DNA of 64,000 nt from Hanleya hanleyi (GCA_036873755.1 JAVTVY010037230.1:94001-158000), one strand, 5' to 3'. Counted from the first letter of the stretch, positions 50,600 to 62,736 are shown. A program made the numbers and translations. The notes: a model not told the origin generated them from the letters alone.

Positions 50600-50790
50600 G
50601 ATGAAAGTGACGACATCCCCGGAAGTGGCGTCATCGCACCCATGACCGTTAATCTGGTGATGCCGTCTGGGCCCTAGGAACTCGGAGCTCTTGGAGGTCA
50701 CGTCAAGTTACGTCATCACCGGTGATGACGTCACTGCGTGCATGTGCTTTCATCTATGTACATCGTCGGAAGTGACGTCATCGGACGCAT
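50600..50790. promoter_or_regulatory. Cluster of CRE/ETS-like sites
   Basis: CCGGAAGTGGCGTCATC (50619), TTACGTCATCACCGGTGATGACGTCAC (50710-50737, a near-perfect palindrome) and CGGAAGTGACGTCATCGG (50765-50782). The same composite GGAAGTGACGTCA occurs in Polinton I and II ends. A regulatory role is inferred. Confidence 0.45.
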
Positions 50791-51007
50791 GCTCACGCGC
50801 CTGGTGGTACACCCTGTACCCTACAGCCCGTAGGGCATAAGGTACAACAAACGGACAAGACTGGACAGCCAACCAACAATTCGTCTGATATACGGACAGG
50901 AACATACTAGAATTGCTCTCCATGCTTGATCGTGTTATGATGGAGGGGTAATGAAATGTGTAATATGCAATAGGCTTATTTTTGTTGATGTCTCTTTGTT
51001 GTGTTAC

Positions 51008-51242
51008 GGATACGGATTTGATATTTTTGGAACATCATGATGTCTTGCCGGCATCATTGAAAACTGTTGACCGCTTCTCTCTTGCCGGAAACAAGCCTAT
51101 GTTTATGTATACTATGATTGTCTTTTTGAATTTGGTGCTAATACTGTTATGTGGAATATGGAATAGGTCTTTAGATTATGGACGCGGATATTCTCTAATG
51201 GACGACGGCTGAATTATGAATGACGGACCAGACGCTTGTAAT
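51008..51242 (+). mobile_element. Penelope-like element fragment, 3' end
   Basis: 235 bp matching 48443-48677 at about 95%, ending at the same pLTR boundary. It lacks all coding sequence upstream. Confidence 0.9.
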
Positions 51243-51390
51243 TACATTGAATGTATATTGCCGCGAGGACTCGCACACGCTCCCACACCCACACATACAC
51301 TTTCTTTACCTAGCACCCTATAACTCTACCAGGTAGCCAGATCGAATATGGCCCCAATCGCGCTTTTGTGCACCAGGGAAATTACGAGGC

Positions 51391-51521
51391 ATATAAGGGA
51401 AGTGGGAAGAGGTGCCGACATACTGACAGAGCCACATGACTTCACAGTATAGTCTTCTGGTTAACCTATTCTAAAGCACATGCCAAGAATCTAACGATTC
51501 TTGATATGTGTTGTATCTCAG
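51391..51521 (+). repeat. 131-bp repeat, copy 2
   Basis: Same unit as 47649-47779. Preceded by ATTACGAGGC and followed by GTACGCTTTTATTGTACC. Confidence 0.9.
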
Positions 51522-51841
51522 GTACGCTTTTATTGTACCTGTTCATGTGGTAACTTGGATGACATGACCACACGACTCCTAGCACCGGCATAAAGGGTAT
51601 TAGATACAAATCTAGAGAGCTATGGTGGAAATGCTCTGACAACTCTTATATGGGTAATTGGTGAGCTATGTCGCTGTGACAATTCGTACACTGGGGATTG
51701 GTGAGCTGTATCGTCGTCAGATGAAAATGACGGCATTTATCACAGAAGAATAGTCTGTAAGGCCCGATGTCGACCCAGCATCAACTTCCCACAATGCCAA
51801 CATATATCAAAGACGAAAAGGCCTGTAAAGGGGGCGGGCAT

Positions 51842-52070
51842 CGGGGACGAATCATCCACCAGCAGAATCTCGCCATATACAGGTAAAAATTACAACACAT
51901 ATAAGGGAAGTGGGAAGAGGTACCGACTTACTGACAGAGCCACATGACTTCACAGTATAGTCTTCTGGTTTACCTATTCTAAAGCACATATCAAGCATCT
52001 AACGATTCGTGATATGTGTTGTATCTCAGGTACGCTTTTATTGTACCTGTTCATGTGGCAACTTGAGCAT
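51842..52070. repeat. Inverted Penelope 5' fragment plus 131-bp repeat, copy 3
   Basis: 51842-51887 is the complement of the Penelope-like 5' end. 51899-52029 is the third 131-bp unit. The flank GTACGCTTTTATTGTACCTGTTCATGTGG is shared with copy 2. Confidence 0.8.
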
Positions 52071-52419
52071 GTGGCAAACTCTCTTCTCTCTCTACTCCAC
52101 AGCTGCCCATACACACCGTACCGGCACTTGCAAGAAAAAACTGTCAGACTCTACCCGACAAGAGCGGTTTCGGGTTCACTTCGACCCCAAACATCGTCCC
52201 AAATGCCCTTTTTCTCCTACTCCCGACTCCTACAATACCCTGTCACATTATCCCCCCACAGAGAAATGAAGTCCCGACATTTGACAACTCACGGTTACGA
52301 AACGATCTGACACACACGCCCACGCATGCATAACTACTTATCAGCATTTGCGGGAACATCTCGCGTCTTGCCATCCTCAGAATAGAGTAGCGAACTACAT
52401 GATAGCATGCAACTTTGCA

Positions 52420-53195
52420 TACATTTACTTGATAGAGAATGCACCCCTTCGTTTTCGTTGGCCTGTGGAATTTCCAATACACTCGTGTCTAATCACGTTG
52501 GAGGTTTACTTTGCCTCACCGGACGCACGACTTCCGGTCTATCAGCGTCATCCCTAAATTCATCGTGGATGTCGTCTCCAGACACTTCGTTTTCTTCAAG
52601 AGAACAATTCTCTGCTCCTATATCCTCCACTGTATGAGTGCTAGGTACGCGAAGGTGAGAATCTCAGTCCTGGAAAGTCTATGGGGCAGTGCAAGTAGCC
52701 ATCGTGGGAACCAACACCTCACAGACTGCCTTGACGACTTCTATCCTCAAAGGGAACCCAGATAAAGCGTCTGCATTTTTGTTCGTCTTTCAAGTCTTGT
52801 AGGAGAGGGCGAAATTGCAAAATTCCCGTTGCGCAAGCCAACGCTGACCAGCGGCATCAAGTGCAGCTGTTTTTAAGACGTACATCAACGGATCGTTGTC
52901 CGTGAATACCTGAAATTCCTGTGGATATAAGTAATCGTGGAACTTTTCAGCAACCCGCCCATTTAAGAGCTAAAAATTCCAAATGATGTGCGGAGTAATT
53001 TCTCTTAGCAGTTGACAGGCTGCGTCTTGCATTGGCGATCACTCTGAGAATACCTTCCTGACGCTGATATAGCACAGCTCTCAAACCCTCGAGACTTTCG
53101 TCCGTATGCAGCGTGAATGGTACGCTGTAATTGGCGATTCCCAACACAGGGGCAGTATTCAACAGCTGTTTCAGCTGGTTAAAAGCTTTCTGCAC
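52420..53195 (-). pseudogene. Gypsy D RNase H and Pol tail
   Basis: RNase H: APVLGIANYSVPFTLHTDES (about 53150-53095), VLYQRQEGILRVIANARRSL and HHLEFLALKW (53010-52950), then after a frameshift the NADALSGFP end near 52790-52760. The integrase that should follow is absent. The sequence moves into a Ser/Glu-rich, then basic Pol tail (RPVRQSKPP near 52520). Confidence 0.7.
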
Positions 53196-53860
53196 AGCTT
53201 CATCGCAAACATATTTTTCACCGCCATCTGTTTCTTCTTGTTACACGAAGTACGCTCCTTCAAACAACAAGCGTACCAATGCTGAATCCCGTCTTGTTCT
53301 TGTCCTGTTCCAACATCTCGACTTGCCAAAACCCCGATTTTAATTCCAGTACCGTACTGATAAGTACTTTGAACCGGCAAGTGTATCCATAGTCTCGTCC
53401 AATCGAGGAAAATATCACGGGTAGTCTGACGATTTAGATTTCTGTGATTTACACAGGATCTGATGGTTTGGTCTTTCTTCTGAGCCAGTACCACTGGGAA
53501 TGCCCATGGACTCCTTGACGGTCGGATGGGTTCGCTCTCCAACATAAACCCAGGATGATTTCGCACATGAGTGTACATAGATGGCGGGATGCGTCGATAC
53601 CTCATCTCTATTGGGGTTTCATCGTTCAAATGGATACGTCCTGCCATGGTCGGTGTTATGTTTCGAGAAAACATCCTCGTGTTCTATTATCAGCTCTCTA
53701 AGCGTTGTCTGGTCACCTTCATTCTTCTGCAAATCAAACTGTTGCAGCCAGTTTTCTGATGAAGCCTGCTCGTTTTCCACAGTTTCACTCTCCACTAACC
53801 TGTACATGTGAAATCACAGATGGGCTGGCACTGACGCTGGTTTGGTTGACACATTTACCA
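53171..53860 (-). pseudogene. Gypsy D RT, N-terminal part
   Basis: Linker with LRELIIEHEDVFSKH (about 53720-53670), then IHLNDETPIEMRYRRIPPSMY, SRSPWAFPVVLAQKKDQTIRSCVNHRNLN (53530-53435). Frameshifts follow, and the catalytic YxDD block is deleted before RNase H. Asn-His stands where the RT block usually has Asp-Tyr. Confidence 0.75.
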
Positions 53861-54065
53861 GTTCCACCAGTACTCTCTCTGTCTTTTTACTCGCTGAGGT
53901 AAGATAACGTATGCTAGGTGTCACCAGCAAACCACCCGTCAATTAGGACCGGTAAGGTTGTTCCAGCAGAACAGTGATCCTGATAATGTTGTTTTTTTAT
54001 TCCAGCTCTCAGGAATCCGTTAACCGTCACGGATCTTCCAGGTCAACAACCTCCAGTTTTTTTGT

Positions 54066-54556
54066 CCCTATCTGGACAGTAATATACCAGAGGGACTTGC
54101 ATATGGCGTATACATATCTCGTCCAGTAGCATTTGCTAGATCCTGTGTTAAATGTGACGAATTTAATCAGCGTCACAAAACATTATTGCAAAAACTTGTA
54201 AACAGGGCTATATCATCAACCACCTCCACTCGATGTTTCTCAAATTTAGCGATACATATCGCATGCTGATAGCAAAGTACGAGCGGTAGCGTGCAAGATC
54301 TATGGCGATACGTTTTGCAACTTGGGTCCAATTCCGCTTTACCCGGGGCTAGGGGCCGTAAGCTCCTCATAGTGTTCATATGAAAACTCGCAATCAATGC
54401 GTGACTGAGATACATCATACTCTAGATGACGACCTTACAACGTATATCATATGGATTAAGAATATTGATCAGCGATACGGATTTGATATTTTTGGAACAT
54501 CATGATGCCTTGCTGTCATCATTGAAAACTGTTGACCGCTTTTGTCTTGCAGGAAA
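54066..54556 (+). mobile_element. Penelope-like element fragment inserted in Gypsy D
   Basis: Matches 48017-48530 of the main copy: the RT C terminus (CTGGACAGTAATAT..., AGATCCTGTGTTAAATGTGACGA), the CCGGGGCTAGGGGCCGTA patch and GATACGGATTTGATATTTTTGG. It is frame-broken and ends before the pLTR. Confidence 0.85.
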
Positions 54557-54950
54557 TTAGCTCAGTTTCACTGCACACGCGCAGTTATGTTCCATCGAAT
54601 GCAGAATTACCTTTGTCCCCAACACCACTGGCACCGTCCAGGAAGTACCACAGCCAACACATCCTGGGTCTCGCCAGGATTGACCTCAATGGAGTGTTTA
54701 GCATATCCATCGTATGGCATCAGTATTCCCCCAGCCGCCTCAATTTAATAGGTTAGTTTTCTCACGAAATAGTAGTTACTTCACACCCAGCGTCGATACG
54801 TGCTCGTGTGAACACGTCATCAAAACACCACTGCAAGAGTCTTCTCCGCTACTATTGCTCCCCATACCTAGTCACCCTATCACCCAGCATCCGCCACTCG
54901 ATGCCGGCGATCCCCTATTGCCTGGTTCATGGTTTTGTTACGACAGGGCC
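54557..54950 (-). pseudogene. Gypsy D protease-to-RT linker region
   Basis: Minus strand gives IEAAGGILMPYDGYAKHSIEVNP and ETQDVLAVVLPG (about 54755-54640), which resembles the strand after the Gypsy protease active site (GYVEVDIEV...VLVVP). The active-site DSG/DTG region itself was not found. Confidence 0.45.
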
Positions 54951-55500
54951 TTTGGATGTGTCCTTCACCTTGCAGTAGTAGCATAGCAATGGACCAGGAA
55001 AGCACTGAATGTCGGTTCCCCGAGCCTCTTGTTGAGATACTCTATTTCCCAGTTCTCCCATTCTTTTGAGCATTTCATCCATCTTCGAGTTCAGGGCTGT
55101 TGCGATTGCACTATGTGTTTGACACCGTTAACTGAATTCTTCCCTCCTTGTTCTGATCGGGTCGTTATATTCTGCTGCAATAGATCATTGAAGCTATCGC
55201 CTGAATCAAACTTGTGGCGCACAGCATAGCAGAATCGCATCTCGTTATCCAACAGACCTTTCCAGAACTAGGTTCCCAGCCTCTCCTAGCCCCCCAGAAG
55301 TGCAGTTCCGCAAGACGACATTCCCAGGCCACGATATTTTCGCGTTGTTTTGTTTTCCACTATAGAAGTCATCCAATAGTGCTTCCAAAGTTAATACATT
55401 TTCCGGAAACGTTATCAAACATTGACAAGAGGGTCTCTTCATTGTGGCCCGGTTCCCCAAGTTCAAGAGTACGGAGCTTGCCGTTCCCTTAAGCACGCCT
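54951..55500 (-). pseudogene. gag: Gypsy D Gag capsid and zinc-knuckle remnant
   Basis: Minus-strand pieces across frame changes: LEALLDDFYSGK and ENIVAWECRLAEL (55380-55300), LLDNEMRFCYAVRHKFDSGDSFNDLL (about 55255-55175) and a Cys-rich remnant CYYCK near 54975. The FYAVRHKFD pattern is typical of Gypsy capsids. Confidence 0.6.
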
Positions 55501-56420
55501 TACCGTTGGCATCACCACGCTGTCCTGGTAACCTTCAAACACCAGGCTAGTGACTTCATGACGCTACTGTTAGTAGGCCCCTATGCCACATCTCCTTTAG
55601 AGTCAGCACCAAAGAAAAAGGCACTCTGCATTGTGAAGCACCATAAGCAACAGCGAAGAGGACTTGTTCGTTCAGGTGTTGGGAGCATGCTGGGAAGAGA
55701 TTTGGTTTGGCTTGGAGATCAACATGGCAAGGCGCACAGGTATACAAACATTGACCTGATTGCACATTACCTTCCAATAAGGTCATCATTCCTATTTTTT
55801 TGGTTAACACTCATATCCCTTATCAACACCATGAGCGAATCGCATATTAAGACATCAGTTCTCTCTGACTCAAGAAGGGAGCGTACCGTGTTGTACTGGT
55901 CTAGGTTCATCTTTTTTAACTGATAGTTTCATACGCCTGTAAGTTCTCCCATCAAGGTCCGAGACCTTACCAGCCTCCTCAACCTTACAATACAATATAA
56001 AACATTCACTTTTTTCCTGATCAGGAATGATGACATGTTTCCCCTTGGCATATTTGCTACAGAAACTTGCCAAGTCTTAGCCTTTAGGGACAGCCAACTC
56101 AGCTACCCATATCCCAACTTCTCTGTAGGCCTACTCACATTTTGATGATAGGGGTGGCTCCTGACTATCTTTTTTGGTACATTGGTTACCCCACGTACTG
56201 GGTAATTGATATCTGAAACAACCAAGGAATGATGCATTTAATATGCATCCACAATTCTGCAGTTTGGAACCGACGAGTCTACTTTCTGCAGTCGCCATTT
56301 CCAAAATCCCGAATCTCAGGGGCCATACGGTTGCCAAGCCAGTGACGTGCGCTACCCTGTCACAGACATAGAATCCCTTTCCGAAGGGTTTAATGGTCTC
56401 CAAAGACAAGATACAAATGA
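55501..56420 (-). other. Coding-like but unidentified minus-strand stretch
   Basis: Minus strand shows open runs including KHVIIPDQEKSECFILYCKVEE (about 56045-55980) and TDVLICDSLMVLIRDMS (55860-55810). Their composition looks protein-like, but several stops and frame changes interrupt them. It could be the upstream part of Gypsy D or a decayed host exon. I do not recognise the family. A plus-strand frame (55444-55923) covers the same bases and cannot be excluded. Confidence 0.25.
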
Positions 56421-57884
56421 ACTTGTTGCTGTCATTTAGGTTTTTAAATTTCTTATTTATACCATAAATAATCGGAAAACTATTTACGATTTATGAAACT
56501 AGATATGTGTAAACGTTACAATGCATAATAAAGAAATGAGAATAATCCTGCTACACTTTCCGAAAGTAACACAATGTAATCTACATATACTGAACAGTTT
56601 AAACTAGTATCATCAGGATAGTCAGGTGCACAGGACTCATCAAAGATCTCGGGTACATCATTAGGTCCATACTCCATGTAAGGGAGCACGAGATTGGGCT
56701 ATTAATTACCCCTCTTTGTAAGGCGACAGTGTAACAAGTGAGAAATGACTACATTGTAGTCAAAACCTGCGGCAGTGGCAATAATACAGTGAAAGACATA
56801 TCAGCGGAGGTAGTGGTAATTGTAGAAAAAAAGCGCCATCTGCAAGTGTTTTCATGCCAAGGGAAGTAATTTTCAACTTCTAACCCACAATTGCAGGAAT
56901 TGACTAATAGATTTGACACAATATATATATATATTCGCTTTCCTCGTTCAAAATCCGACGATGTTGACTGGTCCGTGCCGTCTATACTGAATTGACAGAC
57001 GAAGTCACAATAATCGCTTTGGCAATGTCTTGGTACAAGTATCGTGAATTCCAAGTTTCAAAACATTCCGTTCAGCCGTTGATTTTTGCAAATCAAAAAG
57101 GCTTTCAAATATTTGGAAATCCAAACAAATTTCAAGGATTTAGTCATAGCGCGAACATCTACGCTTTTCAGTCTCCCTTCTCGCTTACTTTGCCGAGCAA
57201 AATGGAAAATTTATATTTCCGTCAAAGTTAATTTTCAATGAATTTATTATCAGGTCTATCACTTTGATCTGTGAAACTATGGAATGGGGTTGAAGGCTTT
57301 ATCGAACTGTTCAAGAGGCATAATGACATTTTTCACGATTCAAATTGAGGCCTGTGACAGTCTTGATATTGGATTAGAATAATAAATTAAGTTTCTGCAT
57401 TTATGTGCGTTATCATCTGCAAACTAAATACGGTACCTTGACACTCTTTTCCATGCAGCAAGCCAATATCAATGCATGATTTGCTCCTTCTATACAAATG
57501 ATTACCTATTTCATCCTTAGGAGATATCACCTCATCCGACATGTTTGGTCAAGCCTTTTCGAAGGTTGATAATTTTATTAATTTTTTTTTTTTTTAAGTC
57601 AAATTCTGCAAATAAGAAACATTTCTTGTCAGTATCTATGGATATCGCCCTATAATCAATTCGCGAATATGTTTGTCATTAAGTCATTCGGGAGGTGATT
57701 TAAGTGCGAAATTTCAGGGTTAGTTCACTAAACAAGGTCTGCGTGTATAAGAGAATCATGTCGAATTCTCGTTATTATCTTTTGGTACATCAAATTATTG
57801 CATTCGCGAAAATGACTTCCAAGTCAATATGAAAGGTATCAAAATAAATTTAAAAAACTCTGAAGGAAATCAAGGTCCTAGCTT
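56421..57884. other. No gene seen
   Basis: AT-rich sequence, short frames without similarity, a (TA)n run near 56925. Confidence 0.5.
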
Positions 57885-58929
57885 TTGACAACGAGATCAA
57901 ATAGATCGCTTTTATGGTCAGTATCTGCTAATATATGACGTAATTTCATTCGTAAAACTGATTGACAAAGTAACGTAAATTGTGAAGTGTAGAACCAGTA
58001 AGTTCTAGCAGAAATGGGCTCTGGCTTGAGAGAATGATGTCAAATGCAACATGTTTCTGCCCGTTGTCTGCTGATACACATAAGTATTGATTTTACGGAA
58101 GTGATTAATGCAATTCTAAAGGGATTATGGGTGCGGAAGAGGACGAGAACATCAATACCAGCGAAGCAAGGCCCTGGCTTGCGAGCATGAGGATAGAGGG
58201 ACTGTGTTCCGAAAGAGGATCATTCGAAATAGCTATGTGCCAAATTTCATGCTTGTAACCGAAAGTACACAATATAACTATGATGTACTGTTCGCGCATA
58301 GGGTTGTCGGACTCATTAAGTACTACATAGTCATTTATGTATTATAAAACCGTTTGCGCATAAAGTCAGTTTTGAGTATTATCAATGAGTCGGTATAGCT
58401 AAGACATTGACAACGAGGTCAAATAGATCGCTTTTATGGTCAGTATCTGCTAATATATGACGTAATTTCATTCGTAAAACTGATTGACAAAGTAACGTAA
58501 ATTGTGAAGTGTAGAACCAGTAAGTTCTAGCAGAAATGGGCTCTGACTTGAGAGAATGATGTCAAATGCAACATGTTTCTGCCCGTTGTCTGCTGATACA
58601 CATAAGTATTGATTTTACGGAAGTGATTAATGCAATTCTAAAGGGATTATGAGTGCGGAAGAGGACGAGAACATCAATACCAGCGAAGCAAGGCCCTGGC
58701 TTGCGAGAATGAGGATAGAGGGACTGGTTCCGAAAGAGGATCATTCGAAATAGCTATGTGCCAAATTTCATGCTTGTAACCGAAAGTACACAATATAACT
58801 ATGATGTACTGTTCGCGCATAGGGTTGTCGGACTCATTAAATAATACATAGTCATTTATGTATTATAAAACCGTTTGCGCATAAAGTCAGTTTTGAGTAT
58901 TATCAATGAGTCGGTATAGCTAAGACATT
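57885..58929. repeat. Tandem duplication, 2 x ~522 bp
   Basis: TTGACAACGAG(A/G)TCAAATAGATCGC begins at 57885 and again at 58407. The two copies are the same throughout except for scattered single-base changes and one 2-3-base indel, so the event is recent. Each copy ends in CGGTATAGCTAAGACATT, the start of the tRNA-like sequence at 58912. Confidence 0.95.
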
Positions 58930-58980
58930 AAGTGCAAGTCCAGGGATTGGAGGGTCATTGTTTCGATTCCCACAGAGGGT
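58912..58980 (+). ncRNA. tRNA-like sequence (SINE head or tRNA pseudogene)
   Basis: GGTATAGCTAAGACATTAAG resembles an internal pol III A box region. GTTTCGATTCC (58960-58970) is close to the B-box consensus GGTTCGANTCC, 40-45 bases downstream as in tRNA genes. GGAGGGTCATTGTTTCGATTCCCAC looks like a T arm. No complete cloverleaf was established. Confidence 0.4.
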
Positions 58981-59690
58981 TAAGTTATTCTTCCTTTCAA
59001 AACATATTTCCATATATGCGAATTGCTTGGGGGTAAAGTTAAACATCTTTATTCGGTGAAAGTTGCTGAGTTGTTCCGCTTACTTCTGAAACGTAATTGT
59101 TGCGTTTGTTTTTATGATGCATGATCTATAATTTGATACCAAGTAATATTCAATGTTAATCATAATGATAATGCGTTACTTGTTATGCTTCTTCGCCAAT
59201 TTGTGTTTTATCTAGATTGGGTAGATAAAATGATTACTAGAAGTAGTGAACTTATTTTTCTACTTTCTAAGACAGTCGCCTGGGACTGTATGCAAATTAG
59301 CTGAACCACCGACAAGGTTGCGGCTCATCTTCTTTGGTATATAAGAAATCCAAGGATCTTAAATTGTGTATACATCTGCATACTGTTCAATGAAAATGGT
59401 AATATCTGAAGACAGTGACTGATGTGACGACCGACAGCTTTAAAGCGACTGACGTAAGAGAATTGAAGTCTGAACGGAAATCAACGAAGCAATAATTCAT
59501 TCCACCGAATATAGTTGCAAATGAATTCAAACGCGCTTGAAGACAGTGGTTTCATGTGAGATCGGAGGTTGAAAAGAAAAGTGTGGCAGAGATCACACTC
59601 TCTTAGCGCATGCGCATTTCAAAAAGTCACAAGAACAAGAAGAAGAAGAACAACAACAACGCGAGCCTCCCGTAGACCTGCGTGCCGCAG
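58981..59690. other. No gene seen
   Basis: AT-rich. An AAGAAGAAGAACAACAACAAC run is at 59638-59660. Confidence 0.5.
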
Positions 59691-60800
59691 GTAAAAACGA
59701 CACTTTGAAAGATATGTATATTATGTAGTTTGTCTCGATAGGGGCATTACCCCCTTCCATAAGACGACAGTGTTAAAACGACACATGTAAGGTACATGTA
59801 CCAGGACTATTCTCCTCCCAGGACGATTTTCTATAACGACACTGTAAAACGACACATTCACTGAATCATCTAGCCAGGCTTAGAAATATTGTCAGGGCCA
59901 TTCTTACTTGTAAGAGAAGAACCATAGTCTAAAAACGACACTTTGAAGGCGATGTATATTTTTAAAGCGACAGTCTAAAAGCGACACTTCATCAGATATG
60001 TTTATTTCATAAAGCGACAGTCTATAAACGACACTTCATCAGATATTTATATTTCATAAAGCAACAGTCTAAAAATGATATTATTTCTGTATACTTTCCA
60101 TGATGGCACAGTGTGTGGACACTCACCTTGAAAGATGACAGTTTGAAAGATATGTATATTATGTAGTTTCTCTCGACAGGGGCATTACCCCCTTCCATAA
60201 GACGACAGTGTTAAAAGACACATGTGAGGTACCAGGACTATTCTCCTTCCACAACGATTTTCTAGAACGACACTGTAAAACGACACTTTCACTGAATCAT
60301 CTAAGAACAGCCATGCTTAGAAATATGGTCAGGGCCATTCTTACTTGTAAGATGACGACAGTCTAAAAATGACACTTTGAAAGCGATGTATATTTTTTAA
60401 AGCGACAGTCTAAAAGCGACACTTCATCAGATATGTATGTTTCATAAAGCGGCAGTCTATAAATGACATTATTTCTCTATGCTTTCCATGATGGCACAGT
60501 GTATGGATGCTCCATAAGACGACAGTGTTAAAACGACACATGTGAGGTACCAGGACTATTCTCCTCCCACAACGACACTGTATAACGACACTTTCACTGA
60601 ATCATACAGCCATGCTTAGAAATATGGTCAGGGCCATTCTTACTTGTAAGATGACGACAGTCTAAAAACGACACTTTGAAAGCGATGTATATTTTTTAAA
60701 GCGACACTTCATCAGATATGTATGTTTCATAAAGCGACAGTCTATAAACGACATTATTTCTCTATGCTTTCCATGATGGCACAGTGTATGGGCACTCACA
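59691..60800. repeat. Complex higher-order repeat of AACGACACT / GCGACAGTCT modules
   Basis: CCATAAGACGACAGTGTTAAAA starts units at about 59757, 60196 and 60511 (spacings ~440 and ~315). Within units, shorter modules (AAACGACACTTTGAAAG, AAAGCGACAGTCTAAAA, ACACTTCATCAGATATGTAT) recur many times. A CTTTCCATGATGGCACAGTGT segment closes each unit. Confidence 0.9.
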
Positions 60801-62400
60801 TTAAATGGAATATTCCTACGAAGTAGGCTACAGATCGCAAATTGTCCGGTAATGAGTGAGTCCATCCGAATCCTTTCGTCGGCAAAATAAGGAGAACCGT
60901 TGACATTAGAACCTTGATTTTTGGCATGAACGTGCATTGTTACCAGCAAGTTCTGATCTGAAATAATTCTGATTAAAATTAGATTTATAATTAACACTTC
61001 AGTATATTGTTATATATATGTAAGCTGTAGCCTGTAACGTGTATCCTGTTTCACATCCAAACATGTCATCATTGCCAAGAAAACTGTGGTCGGTTTTGCT
61101 CCAGCGTTTTATCGCATTTAATGACTAGGCCTATCAGTTACTCTCCGGCTAAAAATACCCTACTGCATATACCCTCAAAAATTCAGCGCTGTTTGCACAA
61201 CGAAGCTGAGGTGGTTTAACGTTTATCATAAAGAAAATCACCGATCAACTGCCATAGAATATAATGTGAAACAAGGAAACCGGAATAGTACATTCATCAG
61301 ATTGCCGATACCCAAAATGTGTTGTCTCATATATCTAGATAACAACGTGATGTAGAGACGCTATTTATTCGTCTTTCTACCGGTTATGCTCAGGAGAATC
61401 ACATAGAATCATTATTATCTTGTGCATAGAAGGTGTTGGTCTCGAGTTGAATTACCGTAAACTACATAAATGCTACCTTTCTATACTATAGTACTATATA
61501 TAAAAATTTGGTGTATTGTTGGGAAAATAATGTGATTTAAAAAGTTGTTTTGATCCTGGACAAGGGCACTAAAAACCACTAAAGAGATGTAGATGTATTT
61601 TCACACGTAAAGCTTGAAATCTAGTGAACCTATATTATTCAATCTGTTTCCTTTAAAAAAAAAAATGTAAAATTAAATCGGTGATCGTTATTTATTTTGG
61701 AATGAAGGCGCATTAGGAGACTGTTACCAACAAGTTCTGAGCTGACCTATTTTTGATGGAAATTTCTGGTGATTTTTGATGAAAATCACTGGCGATTCTG
61801 ACTTGGGCGGTGCCCATCTTAATATAGGCAGGATTTCAACTGGGGTGGGGATTTCCAAGAGTTCAGTTCGCGTTCGAGTCCTAATGCCTACTGTACTTCG
61901 TAGGTCCTGTGACGTTAGTCACACTGCTCATGTAGCAGCTATACTCTCAAATATTTTGTCAGGCTTAATTTATATCCCAGATGACGATACATGTACATTC
62001 CACCCACATTTACACTAAATGAAATAACATACTGTCAAATGGACTGTCAAAGCAGTTTTATTCCAGTATTAATATTTAATCTCACAAATAACACACGTTC
62101 ATCCTCCAGTGATAAAAAAAAAACATGTGTAGCGGCTTTCATAATCATCCACTGACAACTTAAGGAAACTTTGTATGTAAACATGTCCATGTGCATTTCA
62201 GCTAAACCAAAAACTCTATTCTTACATTTTAACATTGGAGCACCCATACAATATCCCCTGAGGCAGTGCTCATTGCTGGCTGCAACCCTCTTACTTCATG
62301 GAATACTCCACTGCCATATTTTTTTATTTCAAAACACTAAACATTTTTGTATGCTTTCAAACCTGCATGCAGGTCTATTCCATTAATAAAGTAACGTTAA
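60801..62400. other. No gene recognised
   Basis: AT-rich, short frames only. Confidence 0.5.
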
Positions 62401-62413
62401 GGCAGTAATGTAC

Positions 62414-62736
62414 CTGTACTTCAACATCAAAAGGGTTATAATATGGAGTTCGCTTCCATCATGTGGGCAGTATATCTTCTCCTGTATCCAAGAATACTGA
62501 GTCAAAGGATCCCAGAGCAATAATCGAGGTGTCAAATATTGCCAAACTCTGGGCTGCATTTCACCTCTCCAAACATTGCTGCCAGTCAAAATTATGCATG
62601 GCACTTTCATGCCGTCTGCATTTATTCTTTCAGAAATATAATCCCATATTTCTTTTCCAAGATCCTCCACAGATGTAAAATTTTTAATCAAGGATGCAGT
62701 CAAAAGGAGGAGGACAAAAATCTTCAATTTAGCCAT
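62414..62736 (-). CDS. Candidate exon encoding a secreted or membrane-entering protein
   Basis: From ATG 62736 (context ACAAGATGG) the peptide begins with a clear signal-peptide-like segment (MAKLKIFVLLLLTASLI) and continues to PRLLLWDPLTQY and KIYCPHDGSELHI. The WDP...CPxxGxxL arrangement recalls the poorly characterised DUF6729-type segment of many invertebrate proteins; that link is weak. The frame is open to 62383, but a splice-donor-like CAG/GTACAT falls at 62414/62413, suggesting an exon end. It is the best host-gene candidate in the window. Confidence 0.3.

Larger units (their letters stand above)
51255..52215. repeat. Long inverted repeat, right arm (B' and A' with insertion)
   Basis: B' at 51255-51395 and A' at 52075-52215 are complements of 50138-50250 and 49978-50145. 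The intervening 51396-52070 contains Penelope-derived pieces. A' ends in CGACCCCAAACATCGTCCCAAATGCCC, the S-family signature in minus orientation. Confidence 0.7.
52248..55500 (-). mobile_element. Gypsy D: decayed minus-strand LTR retrotransposon
   Basis: Reading the minus strand from 55.5 kb: Gag (55490-54950), PR-RT linker (54740-54560), a gap filled by a Penelope-like fragment (54556-54066), the linker continued and RT start (54050-53200), RNase H (53195-52690) and Pol tail (52690-52420), then a polypurine tract (TGTGGGGGGATAA, complement of 52248-52260). The boundary TGTCACATTATCCCCCC resembles that of Gypsy C, so the two may be related. The integrase and the RT palm are missing, and no intact LTR was recognised. 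Confidence 0.7.

Noticed and set aside
55444..55923. 159-codon plus-strand frame near the Gypsy D Gag
   Set aside because: It lies opposite Gag remnants and coding-like minus-strand runs. Neither strand could be assigned, so no gene is called.
60400..60470. CTGATGA on the minus strand of the GACA repeat as a hammerhead ribozyme core
   Set aside because: The matching GAAA and stem pairings are absent, and the motif lies in a satellite.
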